Source: Coraliomargarita sinensis
GTDB taxonomy: Bacteria > Verrucomicrobiota > Verrucomicrobiia > Opitutales > Coraliomargaritaceae
Direction: 5' to 3'
DNA: 64,000 nt
Assembly (NCBI RefSeq): GCF_003185655.1
Contig: NZ_QHJQ01000007.1
Span: 1 to 64,000 of the forward strand
Below are positions 32,466-41,675 of this stretch, in pieces. The position numbers were made by a program, and so were the translations under genes. Each line of letters starts with the position of its first letter. The stretch's first letter is position 1. The notes under the pieces are model-generated. The model was not told the DNA's origin and did no database searches. It saw only the letters and a program-made list of their open reading frames with translations.

Positions 32466-34336
32466 CCGAAATTACGCGCAAGAAAGCGGTCTAATACGAT
32501 TAGGCTCCAAACCCGGCTCCAGTGAGACTTACCAGACTGGAAAGATGAAACCGCTTTGTCGAAAAATTCTGAATTAATAAAGTCTGATTCGCTACGATAG
32601 TTAACTTGCAGAAGCCATGCTTTGAAGGGTGGCGTAAACCCTTTTTTCGCCCGGTGCGTGATTTCTTTTGGCAAATCGCCAACTGCATCAACAAACAGAG
32701 ACTTAGGAATTTCGCCTTCGTAAAAAAGTTCTTTATTCGCGATACGAGCAAGATCTTCATAAAGTTTGGCATCAACCAATGGAGTCCTTAATTCCAGTGA
32801 AAGAGCCATACTGTAAGTGTCTGAATCCTTAAGTAGTTGGGAGCCAAGATAACGATACAGCAGAAAACAGGATACCGAATCGCGAGCACTCAGTGAATCT
32901 GACAAATCAGGAAGAAAACTCTCTTCATTTACAGCTGCAGCTGCTTCGCCAATGCGTGCATCGGAAAAGGCTGCACTGACTTCCTGAGGGGCGAATAATC
33001 CTCGTCCCATATTCAGGCAACGGCTCAGCGTCGGCTCCCCCGAAAGGTAGGCTTCCACTCGTCTCCACTGGGCGTTCAATAGACCAAGAGCGGATCCAGC
33101 GCTAACTGCTGAAAGGGCCAGCCCACGCAAAAACGGACCACCCGATTGCGTTAGATGCCAAAATTTCGGCAGTTTTCGAAAGTCACGGTTGTATCCAGCA
33201 AATAGCTCATCACCACCGATACCGGAAGTAACCACTTTGTATCCGGAACGATGGGCTAGATCAGAAACGAGAAAGGTGTTCAGACCATCCACACTAGGCT
33301 GATCCATCGCATCGAAAAACCGCTCCTGATAACCAAGAAAGTCCTCTCTCGTTAGTGTCCAATTGGTATGATCGGTTCCAAAACGCTCTGCGACGACCTG
33401 CGCATAGGAAGACTCATCAAAATCTTCTGACTCGAAACCGATGCAAAAAGTCCCAACGTGTTTCTGGCCAAGTGCACGCATCAAGGAGACGACCCCCGAT
33501 GAATCGATGCCGCCTGAGAGAAAGGCCCCCACCGGAACGTCACTCACAAGATGTGATCGAACCGTGTCTAACAGGCACTTGCGAACGTATTCAACTGCCT
33601 CAGGCCATGAGCGTAAATCTACGGAGTTTTCGGAACTTCTAGCCAGTATATCTCCGTAGCTCCAGTATTGTGTAGGCGTCACTTCATCCCTTGTGACTTT
33701 GAGTATGGTTCCCGCCTCGAGCGCTTTGACCCCCTTAAAGGGCGTCGCAGGAGCTGGGATGGAACCCCATTTCAAGAATAAGCCCATAGATACGTAATCC
33801 GGCTGCAACCCCCCGGGAAAAGCCTGAAGGCCTTTCAATTCCGAACAAAAATGAAAGCCAATTCCATCTTCACCTGGAGCGCATGTGTAATAAAGTGGTT
33901 TAATTCCACAGGGATCCCGCACTAAAAAAAGTGCTTCCTCCAGACTATCCCAAATAGCGAAGGCGAACATACCTCTAAGATGCGAGATGCACTCCGACCC
34001 CATCTTCTCCCATAGGCGTAGCAACAATTCGGTGTCACCCGAGGAGTGAAATGGTCTGTCATCATGAAAATACCTCTCACGCAACTCACGATAATTATAA
34101 ATCTCTCCATTAAATACTAAAAGCGTATTTCCATCTTCAGATACCATGGGTTGATGTCCCGCCTCAGAAAGATCTAAGATTGAGAGACGCCGGTGACCAA
34201 ATACCACCCGCTGGCAGCGCGACACGATAGTGCCATAATCATCCGGCCCTCTGTGACTTATCGCATCCATCATCCACGAGATGCCCTCATCACAAAATGT
34301 CGCATCAAAGCTTAGTTTTCCCGCTATCCCACACAT
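32462..34336 (-). CDS. asnB: Asparagine synthetase (glutamine-hydrolysing), polysaccharide-cluster type
   Basis: 624 residues. C2 is the glutaminase nucleophile (MCGIAGKLS). GHRRLSILDLSEAGHQPM and FNGEIYNYRELRE belong to the Ntn domain. The synthetase PP-loop is FLSGGIDSSGV. Homologues in O-antigen loci are thought to amidate uronic acids or transfer amino groups rather than make free asparagine. With the UDP-sugar dehydrogenase nearby, a uronamide in the glycan is a reasonable inference. Confidence 0.93.
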   Translation of the reverse strand: MCGIAGKLSFDATFCDEGISWMMDAISHRGPDDYGTIVSRCQRVVFGHRRLSILDLSEAGHQPMVSEDGNTLLVFNGEIYNYRELRERYFHDDRPFHSSGDTELLLRLWEKMGSECISHLRGMFAFAIWDSLEEALFLVRDPCGIKPLYYTCAPGEDGIGFHFCSELKGLQAFPGGLQPDYVSMGLFLKWGSIPAPATPFKGVKALEAGTILKVTRDEVTPTQYWSYGDILARSSENSVDLRSWPEAVEYVRKCLLDTVRSHLVSDVPVGAFLSGGIDSSGVVSLMRALGQKHVGTFCIGFESEDFDESSYAQVVAERFGTDHTNWTLTREDFLGYQERFFDAMDQPSVDGLNTFLVSDLAHRSGYKVVTSGIGGDELFAGYNRDFRKLPKFWHLTQSGGPFLRGLALSAVSAGSALGLLNAQWRRVEAYLSGEPTLSRCLNMGRGLFAPQEVSAAFSDARIGEAAAAVNEESFLPDLSDSLSARDSVSCFLLYRYLGSQLLKDSDTYSMALSLELRTPLVDAKLYEDLARIANKELFYEGEIPKSLFVDAVGDLPKEITHRAKKGFTPPFKAWLLQVNYRSESDFINSEFFDKAVSSFQSGKSHWSRVWSLIVLDRFLARNFG

Positions 34337-34402
34337 TGTCGATACTTGTTCACTGAATAATAAAAATACTGCTTTACAGTCATTCTGCGTTGGTGGCAGG
34401 GC

Positions 34403-35491
34403 TCATTTGTTATTCTCTCGCTCAAGTAACTTAACACAGGAATTGTAAACTTCCTCAGAAGTAATTTGCGTTAAACATTTCTTCTTTTGCTCCACGCATT
34501 CAAGCAACATACAGCCTTCACAACCCACAGCTTTTCGATGGACAAAATGCCCCTCACCATAAGGATACCAGCGACCCGGCTGATCGCGGGCAGAGAAGAC
34601 GGCTACACATTTCAGGCCAGCTGCAACCGCTAAATGCATCGTTCCGGTATCGTTTCCGAGGTAAAAGCAGCATTGCCTCAACAGAGCCAACGATGTACGA
34701 ATAGAAAACTCACCCGCAGCGACTGCCCCCGCCCCAATTGCGCATTTGATGCTAACCGACTCAGCAACATCCGAAGCCCCTCCGATAAAGATCGGCCATA
34801 TACGATGCTTAACCCAGAGCGTTTCCAAAACACTTCTAAAATTTTCTCCCGGCCATACCTTTGCCTGCATTTTTGAGCCGATCGCGACTCCGACAAGCCC
34901 AATAGCCTCGGATGGCACCCGCCGGCTCAGCCATTCATGAACTTCGTTGAGTTCAGCTTTCGTCGATGCAAGCGTCGGATCTCTATGAAAGTCGTCTGGG
35001 AGCGCTTCAAATAGCCCTTCTTCTTTCAACCGATCAAAAAGAAAATCAGATTCATGCTGTATCGTTTGGAGGGGACGTTTTTCGGCCGGCAATCCTCGAA
35101 ACTCAAAAGGCGCTGCCACATATTGCTTTTTGATACCGGCAAGGCGAAAAAAAATCCGGTCTCGTTTGAGCTGATATTCACTTCGTGGCGGTTGGACTAT
35201 GTTAACAACACATCTGTAACCTGACCAACGTAGTTTAACCAATAGTACCGAAAGTTTGATAGAAGAATATAGCCTTTCTTTAAGATTATAACCTATTGGA
35301 TAAGGGATGAAGCGGTCCACTAAGCCACTACCTTCCAATACTGAAAATCCTGTGATATAATTTTTCCGAAAATGAGCATCATATAAATAGTGGATAGATG
35401 CATTCGGCCACAACTGGCGGAGGGCCTTGATGCCCGGGACAGCAACCAAGGTATCTCCAAGCTGTCCGGTTCGAAATACTAAAATCTTCAC
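34403..35491 (-). CDS. Family 9 glycosyltransferase (heptosyltransferase-like)
   Basis: 362 residues. KILVFRTGQLGDTLVAVPGIKALRQ is the GT9 N-terminal loop and YLGNDTGTMHLAVAAGLKCVAVF the donor-binding motif. ADP-heptose transfer to LPS core is the usual reaction, consistent with gmhA and the heptose kinase at 46-49 kb. The C-terminal third has several cysteines (CEGCMLLECVEQKKKC), possibly a metal site, uncommon in the family. Confidence 0.9.
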   Translation of the reverse strand: MKILVFRTGQLGDTLVAVPGIKALRQLWPNASIHYLYDAHFRKNYITGFSVLEGSGLVDRFIPYPIGYNLKERLYSSIKLSVLLVKLRWSGYRCVVNIVQPPRSEYQLKRDRIFFRLAGIKKQYVAAPFEFRGLPAEKRPLQTIQHESDFLFDRLKEEGLFEALPDDFHRDPTLASTKAELNEVHEWLSRRVPSEAIGLVGVAIGSKMQAKVWPGENFRSVLETLWVKHRIWPIFIGGASDVAESVSIKCAIGAGAVAAGEFSIRTSLALLRQCCFYLGNDTGTMHLAVAAGLKCVAVFSARDQPGRWYPYGEGHFVHRKAVGCEGCMLLECVEQKKKCLTQITSEEVYNSCVKLLERENNK

Positions 35492-35537
35492 TGCAACTAT
35501 GAACGCTAAGAGTTCAAATTAGAAGCCTGGAAACGCA

Positions 35538-37022
35538 TTAGCCTCTTGGGGCTCTCACATCTAATCCACCTAGGGGAATAATTCGGAAAAACTGTAGAAC
35601 TAAATAGAGCATAAGCATAGTGAAACAATACTGCAATATAGTCCCTCGGATTGTTTCCAACAACGTGTAGGTCGTGAGGTGTTTAAACGACATCGAAAGA
35701 AGAATGATAATACCCATAACTATTAATGACGGATAATTCTTGAAAAGCTTTCGATTAAATAGCTCGAGAACAGTGAAAAAAATGAATGCTATGCCAACCT
35801 GCATGCAAGTCGAAATAATACCTAGTCGAGACCAAGAATCTGCCAGAATGTTAAACGGAACGGTGTAAGATTGAATTTTCCCGGAATAGTCGCGCTGATA
35901 ATACACATTGAATCCATACATCCGAGCAAACAAACGAGAAGCATAAAACCGACCCTCAGAGCGCCCAAACCCCGCCCAGACGAATTGCCCTCTAATCTCC
36001 TGTAAAAAGTCACCATAGCCTCTGTAGTCAGACTCTCTAGGGGTCATCGTTGGGGCAAGGAGTGTAGTCCAGTCGATGAGCCGCGTCATTCCGTGCCATA
36101 CCGGGGAATCTTCTCGACCCAAATGCGAGACCTCTTCCGCTTTAAAACTTTTCGCCACAACATTACCAGCGTATGTCATAAATTCTTCAAGATTCACCTC
36201 GGTAATTTGCTTACGTCCTAATTCTGAACGAAGATTTTGAATCAGGCCAACCGATAACAGAACGATTGGAATCGAAACCAAAGCCGCGACAATCCAAAGG
36301 CGCCTCTCCTTGCCTCCTCTTGCCTGAACGAGAACACCGATACCATAGAAGGCTAGGGGGAAGAACGCATAACCTCTAGACCCAGTAAAGAAAGACAATA
36401 CAAGGCCGACACCAAGGCTCACAGCCCAAGCAATCGTGACATACTTACTCCGCTTGATATACAAGCCCCCAAAAAAGGCAGAAATTGAAAGGCTCTTGTG
36501 GAGAATCCGAAGAAAGTACGTGAGTGGCCCCCCGTAGACAGTTGTAATCCAGATTGTGAAATTAATGAACGCCGCAAAAATTAGAAGGATATCGAGCTTG
36601 CCCTTCGCAATTTGCATATAAAAGGCCAAGTTGCGCTTAATGCCCTGCCCACGAGTAGCAACTAGAATAAATGCGAAAAGTAAACCAAGAAACGGAATCA
36701 GAGAGTAGCTAAAAAATATTCCTATTGGACGAACGTCGAAAATACCGGAGTAAGCCAATTTTTCCTGAAGCGCTACGGGGTAGGAGAGTAAGGTTGTAAG
36801 AAGGAAGAATGGTTGCAGTACAAAATAAAGAACTAAGGCTTTGTAGGCGATAAACTCGCGTTCGAGACGAAGTGTAAGAATGAAACAACCAGTGGATATC
36901 GCCGCTGACGATGCTGTGGCGAGAGTGACCGCCCCGACTCCTGGCTCCATGAACAAACAAAAGAGGAAGCCTATGGCCCCGATCATAATAGAAAGGCCGG
37001 ATAGTGCGGAGGCATAAGACAT
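35538..37022 (-). CDS. Wzy-like polysaccharide polymerase
   Basis: 494 residues with about 11-12 predicted membrane segments and a large external loop at about 255-385 (LRSELGRKQITEVN to SYTVPFNILADSW). No sequence motif, as usual for Wzy; the call rests on topology, size and position between flippase and glycosyltransferases. Its codons are clearly A/T-rich, unlike the flanking housekeeping genes. It would polymerise repeat units in the periplasm. Confidence 0.7.
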   Translation of the reverse strand: MSYASALSGLSIMIGAIGFLFCLFMEPGVGAVTLATASSAAISTGCFILTLRLEREFIAYKALVLYFVLQPFFLLTTLLSYPVALQEKLAYSGIFDVRPIGIFFSYSLIPFLGLLFAFILVATRGQGIKRNLAFYMQIAKGKLDILLIFAAFINFTIWITTVYGGPLTYFLRILHKSLSISAFFGGLYIKRSKYVTIAWAVSLGVGLVLSFFTGSRGYAFFPLAFYGIGVLVQARGGKERRLWIVAALVSIPIVLLSVGLIQNLRSELGRKQITEVNLEEFMTYAGNVVAKSFKAEEVSHLGREDSPVWHGMTRLIDWTTLLAPTMTPRESDYRGYGDFLQEIRGQFVWAGFGRSEGRFYASRLFARMYGFNVYYQRDYSGKIQSYTVPFNILADSWSRLGIISTCMQVGIAFIFFTVLELFNRKLFKNYPSLIVMGIIILLSMSFKHLTTYTLLETIRGTILQYCFTMLMLYLVLQFFRIIPLGGLDVRAPRG

Positions 37023-37089
37023 AAAAAAGATTTACACAGGAGATAAATTTTGATGGGAGTAAGCTTGCTGGCTCTAGAGAATCAAGTTG

Positions 37090-37887
37090 TTACTGCGAAA
37101 AGTTCTTCAGAAGATTGTGATTCGCGGAAGTTCTGAAATAAGGAATGTTACGCTCAGGGCCGAGGTATCGAAAAACCTTTTCCCATAGTGGAATTGTCTT
37201 CCAAAAAGTTCCACTCGTCGTCCGCCAACGCTTGCCGAGTGCGACCTCAATGGAAGGTTTATTTTTTAGTTCAAAACCCAAAGCTTCGATCGCATGACAA
37301 ATGTGACTCGCGTCGTTAACAGAAGAATCTACGCTAACTATCTGAATTAGAGAAGGGTATCGCTTTTTGAATTCAACCAGGCGTTGGGCGTACATATTCC
37401 ATGTTCCGATTGAGTAATACAGGTTTTCCAGAGACGGTATGCGGCCAAACTCTCGCTTGTAAAATGACTCAATTGCCGTGTCGGGCTTTCTCCAGACGCC
37501 GAGAATTTTGAGACCGGGGAATCGTTCTATCATAAAGTCCAAGGCTAGTGCCAAATCCGGACTCTTGATAAAATCGATGTTGGGGTCCCGCAACACCGCA
37601 TAAGCATCGTCAAACATTTTACGCATGCAACATATCTCCAAAAAACTTTCTTCCAGCAGACTATCTTCAGTGAGCCTGTCTCTTTTCCCCCTTAACCGTT
37701 CACACGCCTTGTTAAACAGAAGGATGGGCAAATGTTCCATAAATCCTGCGGGATAATCGTCTCCCCGACGATCATCCACAACCGTACGCATCCCTGCTGC
37801 GGCAAGGTAATTTCCAACCAGGCTAGTCCCACCACGGGGATATCCGACGACAAGAAGTTTCGTTTTATTTGACTTACCAGCAGACAT
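37090..37887 (-). CDS. Sulfotransferase family protein
   Basis: 265 residues. LLVVGYPRGGTSLVGNYLAAAG is the PAPS-binding loop; RFPGLKILGVWRKPDTAIESFYKRE holds the 3-prime-phosphate motif. Second sulfotransferase in the cluster and distinct from the one at 29822. It probably sulfates a different position or sugar. Confidence 0.85.
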   Translation of the reverse strand: MSAGKSNKTKLLVVGYPRGGTSLVGNYLAAAGMRTVVDDRRGDDYPAGFMEHLPILLFNKACERLRGKRDRLTEDSLLEESFLEICCMRKMFDDAYAVLRDPNIDFIKSPDLALALDFMIERFPGLKILGVWRKPDTAIESFYKREFGRIPSLENLYYSIGTWNMYAQRLVEFKKRYPSLIQIVSVDSSVNDASHICHAIEALGFELKNKPSIEVALGKRWRTTSGTFWKTIPLWEKVFRYLGPERNIPYFRTSANHNLLKNFSQ

Positions 37888-37978
37888 AATTCTTCCAAAA
37901 GTACAGGCGACCCGACTCTTTACCAGTTATATTGTAATTAGGAGGCAACATAAGACTTCACCGTGAAGCTCTTAACAA

Positions 37979-38992
37979 TCATACAGCAGCAAGTATCTTC
38001 TTCATCATCTCCAGGTTTGTAGTCCCATTCTTCAAAAACCTTCTACGACCAGCGCACCCGATCTCCTTAAGGACAATTGGATCTTTCAGAACACTGAGGC
38101 ACCGGTTCGCACATTCGTCCGCATTGTCAAAAAAGAGTGCTTCTTTTCCTTCCTTATAAAGCGACAGGTGTTCATCCGTTCGTTCGGCACACAGAACGGT
38201 ACCAATTGCAGGAATCTCCATTGACCGTCTCGTCGAAGTATCCCGGTTCCCCTTTGAAAGAAGCCCAATCGCAACTTTCGCACACTGGATCACTTTCACG
38301 TAATCTTTCCCATAAATCGCCCCCCCTTTTACAACATGCCGCAAATTATGCCACTCCGGTGACTTCTCCCACCCATTGCCGTAAATTGTCAGAGGAACAC
38401 CGAGCTCGATAAGCCGACTCATAAAAGGCCCTCTCTCAGGAAAACACGTTCCTATAAATAACACATCACTCGACCATTTCTCTACGTCCCCCTCAGACAA
38501 TTCCATCGGGGAGTGGAGCTTCTCATCGGCTGGGAAAAACACACGTAGAACATGCTGAGCGCCTAACTCCTTCGCCTCCCTGACATTTTCACCCCTGGAA
38601 ACCGCGACGAGGTCGCAACTTGGCAACGCGTCGAGTAGAAGTCGCCAATAAGACACGCTACAATTTCCGAAGGGGTCATCGTTGATGTAGTTGACGATCT
38701 TTTCAGTATGTTCGCGGAGAATGCGATAAGATCTGGGGCCGAGCAACCGCGACTGATTCAGAAAAACGACATCATAGGGACCTTGAAAACGCAGCTTTCG
38801 CTTCAAACAGAAGGCCGACAGTCGGTCGACGATTCCCGCAAGCCTAAAACGAAACAGTCGAAGCAAAAAGACTTCGGAAAACGGGGTGATTGTATCGTGT
38901 TCATAAAAATCGACGCTGTGGCCTAGCTTTTCAAGCGCTCGAACGCGTAATCTAGCGTTAATGCGGGAGCCACCGATGAACAGAATCTTCAT
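37979..38992 (-). CDS. CgeB-like glycosyltransferase
   Basis: 337 residues. MKILFIGGSRINARLRVRALEKLGH, VNYINDDPFGNC near the middle, DVLFIGTCFPERGPFMSRL and the C-terminal KVAIGLLSKGNRDTSTRRSMEIPAIGTVLCAERTDEH and EALFFDNADEC. This matches the CgeB/DUF3880 group of GT-B enzymes (spore and flagellin glycosylation). Acceptor unknown. Confidence 0.82.
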   Translation of the reverse strand: MKILFIGGSRINARLRVRALEKLGHSVDFYEHDTITPFSEVFLLRLFRFRLAGIVDRLSAFCLKRKLRFQGPYDVVFLNQSRLLGPRSYRILREHTEKIVNYINDDPFGNCSVSYWRLLLDALPSCDLVAVSRGENVREAKELGAQHVLRVFFPADEKLHSPMELSEGDVEKWSSDVLFIGTCFPERGPFMSRLIELGVPLTIYGNGWEKSPEWHNLRHVVKGGAIYGKDYVKVIQCAKVAIGLLSKGNRDTSTRRSMEIPAIGTVLCAERTDEHLSLYKEGKEALFFDNADECANRCLSVLKDPIVLKEIGCAGRRRFLKNGTTNLEMMKKILAAV

Positions 38993-39025
38993 TTAGCTTT
39001 AAACATGAATTCCATCAAGCCGAGG

Positions 39026-39742
39026 TCAAACTTTGCTCTCGGCCGCCTCACAACGCCGAAGGTGAGCTACCGCAGACGGATCAAGAGGCCACCTTTGATT
39101 GTTGAAATAAAGATACCCGAGGGCAACTTCAAGGACATCTCGAAAGAGGTAGATCAACCACTTTAGCGGCGGAATTCGCCCCAGAGAACGAACAGGGTTC
39201 ACGAAGCGCGCGACTTCAAACCCTTCTGCTTCCACGATTTGCCTGAGCGACGTCTGCGCCAGGAGGGTCTTATGAGTAATATCCCCATTATAAGTCGCCG
39301 AAGAAAATGGGCTACAGCCATTGGGAAACCGACAAATGATCACCGCCTCGGGTGAAAGCGCGGGAGACAAGGACCTCAAAAGTTGCTGGATTTCTCTTAT
39401 CGAAAGATGTTCGATAACGTCAAAAGCAACGACAACATCAATATTCCTTTCTTCGACGAACGCCTCAGCGGTAATATCCTTCAAGTAGGCGGAAAATCCA
39501 TTTGCGCTAGCTTCAGCGACAAGTGAATCGATTATTTCCACCCCTAGAACCTCGTGCCCCACCGACCTCGCCCACTCAAGAAACTCACCGTTCCCAAACC
39601 CCAGTTCGAGGATCTTTGAAGGACCAACCACGCCTGCCCGTACCATTTCTTTAGCAAAGTAGTTTCTTTGTAGATCCGTACAGGTACCGAATGGCTCGTC
39701 GGACCACCCCTTCCATTGGCGATAAGTATCGTAAGCATCCAT
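39026..39742 (-). CDS. SAM-dependent class I methyltransferase
   Basis: 238 residues. SAM motif I is KILELGFGNGEFLEWA with VLGVEIID as the acidic strand end; VVVAFDVIEHLS is motif II (UbiG/type 11 group). It probably methylates a sugar hydroxyl during glycan assembly. The hydrophobic stretch near 200-225 may contact the membrane. Confidence 0.88.
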   Translation of the reverse strand: MDAYDTYRQWKGWSDEPFGTCTDLQRNYFAKEMVRAGVVGPSKILELGFGNGEFLEWARSVGHEVLGVEIIDSLVAEASANGFSAYLKDITAEAFVEERNIDVVVAFDVIEHLSIREIQQLLRSLSPALSPEAVIICRFPNGCSPFSSATYNGDITHKTLLAQTSLRQIVEAEGFEVARFVNPVRSLGRIPPLKWLIYLFRDVLEVALGYLYFNNQRWPLDPSAVAHLRRCEAAESKV

Positions 39743-39888
39743 ATAATCTTAGTGCATTGCTTTAGTAATTCGTCAGCTCAATTTTGAATCTGACCCGCAT
39801 AGCTGAACTGCGAACTTCTTCCAGGTGAAACAACCATTTTCTCTGCTAGATAAAGAGCAATTCAACTTAGAGATCACAGAGTGTTGTT

Positions 39889-40644
39889 TTATTGGATCGG
39901 AGCACACTTGACTGAATCTGAATCGATCAGTTTTTGGTATACTCTTGTGCATCGCTCCAAAAGAATGCGACAGCGCTTATCTTCTATCAAATCCACAAAA
40001 GCCGGCTTGAGGCTGTCTCTTCGTTTGGATGGAGATAGATGCTCAGGCCTGGTTTTAAAAATTGCGTCAACATTCTCCGTCGAGTGTTCAAACACATCAA
40101 AATCACTATGAAACTTGGAATTCACACGTGAAATTATAGAACCAAAATCTCGAATCGCTTCCTTAAACGTCGCGACAACGACTTGATCGCGGACCGATAA
40201 AACGTATGAATAAAATGCTAAGTAAGTTCTCATCATCTCTTTCGCTAGCAGGTGTTCGAACTTCGGGTGTAACCGCGCGTGGGTATCAGCATAAAAAGTC
40301 AAATAAGAAATAATCGCCGATTTCGGCTCTCGGATCAAAACCATACAAGGTCTACCGAACTCAAGGCCACGAGCAATATTAGACGAGGCATGAAGATGCG
40401 TAGCGATTAAGCAGCTCGAGTGTTGAGCCGTTCGAAAAGCCTGCACTGCGAAGCTGTTTGCACTGCGCGGAAAGCCTTCGATCACGATATCAGTCTCTCG
40501 GGAGGCTAGAACTTCAAGTTTTGTCCCACGGCGTCTAATTCGCCTCTCTGCTGACCATAAGAATGGCCGTGGGAAACGATCCAAATTCCGGCGCATGCAG
40601 AATTTGAGTATGGTCACACCACTACGTAATATATTCTGATGCAT
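39889..40644 (-). CDS. Sulfotransferase-like P-loop protein
   Basis: 251 residues. DIVIEGFPRSANSFAVQAFRTA is a PAPS-loop type motif, and PCMVLIREPKSAIISYLTF resembles the 3-prime-phosphate region. Less typical than the other two, so kinase or related P-loop functions are possible. About 145 bp upstream of the methyltransferase. Confidence 0.7.
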   Translation of the reverse strand: MHQNILRSGVTILKFCMRRNLDRFPRPFLWSAERRIRRRGTKLEVLASRETDIVIEGFPRSANSFAVQAFRTAQHSSCLIATHLHASSNIARGLEFGRPCMVLIREPKSAIISYLTFYADTHARLHPKFEHLLAKEMMRTYLAFYSYVLSVRDQVVVATFKEAIRDFGSIISRVNSKFHSDFDVFEHSTENVDAIFKTRPEHLSPSKRRDSLKPAFVDLIEDKRCRILLERCTRVYQKLIDSDSVKCAPIQ

Positions 40645-40765
40645 ACTTTTATGTTAAAACAATTTAGAATTTCTCGTCATACCTAATTGCTAAGAGTATT
40701 TAGAGAGTTTTTCGTGAACACCCAAAGCAATATTTTTTGGTTCGAAGCGAGTTAGACATTACTCA

Positions 40766-41626
40766 TTAACGGTCTTCCACCGCTAGCCAGCGATCTGGGT
40801 AGACGAGTTGATTGAAACCGGAACGAGCCGGCCGAATCACGATCGATCCAGATTGTTTCCCTAACCATGCTCCCCACCAACTGAATGTACTGTTAGCAAT
40901 TATAAGATTCTGACACCTCGACAGTAGCCGTAAGTCGTCGATCGCTGATCGGCGATCTCCTTCCACGAAATATGTTTTTGCGTCCAATCTTAAGTTTTGA
41001 TGACACCACGCAGGATCATCACTGAAACAAACGACCTGATCGACCGGAACCCGGCGGCGCATCAACTCCAAAGCGGACCGATAATAGGACACGGATAAGG
41101 TCGAGCCGTAGTCAACCCTGCGAACGTGTATCCCTATCGTTGCCGGTTGCGCGATCACTTCCGCAATGGTTAAGTCATCACCTTCGATCTCTCCATAAAA
41201 GGTCAACTCGCTCGCAATTCGCTCATGAAACGCTGCGAAATAAGCTTCGTTTGTCCAGTATCCATCAGTTCGCAGTTGCCCCCTAACCTCAACGTCCCTC
41301 GGATCATTCCCTCCGTGATATTCGTCCCGAAGGTAGAACCGTCTCATGCGTTGGCGAACCCATGGGCCGCCTCGGTTCCAGCATCTGCGCCGCATCCGAT
41401 ATAACGGATCACGTTTCTTACGAAAAGTGATATCACTCGACAATTTAAAGTCGTTTAGATGAAATCTGCGCTGGTACCTTCTGTCGGCCTTGAAGGCGGT
41501 CGCAACATCGAAGATAAGAGATGACCCTGTTCGGAGGGCAAGCGCACGATTAGTCGCGTAGATAAATAGTTGATTCCCTAATCCGCCTTTTAGGTAAGCA
41601 TAGATTTCTTTATTTTTTGATAACAT
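40766..41626 (-). CDS. Family 11 glycosyltransferase (alpha-1,2-fucosyltransferase-like)
   Basis: 286 residues. GGLGNQLFIYA at 14-24 and GIHVRRVDYG at 165-174 (HxRRxDY, GDP-fucose site). NSTFSWWGAWLG near 245-256 is the third motif. Together these define GT11. Position next to the flippase supports an O-antigen role. GDP-fucose synthesis genes are not in the window. Confidence 0.9.
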   Translation of the reverse strand: MLSKNKEIYAYLKGGLGNQLFIYATNRALALRTGSSLIFDVATAFKADRRYQRRFHLNDFKLSSDITFRKKRDPLYRMRRRCWNRGGPWVRQRMRRFYLRDEYHGGNDPRDVEVRGQLRTDGYWTNEAYFAAFHERIASELTFYGEIEGDDLTIAEVIAQPATIGIHVRRVDYGSTLSVSYYRSALELMRRRVPVDQVVCFSDDPAWCHQNLRLDAKTYFVEGDRRSAIDDLRLLSRCQNLIIANSTFSWWGAWLGKQSGSIVIRPARSGFNQLVYPDRWLAVEDR

Positions 41627-41675
41627 CAGAGATTCTGGAATCGCAGTACGAAGTAATCTTGAGCAAGATCCACAC

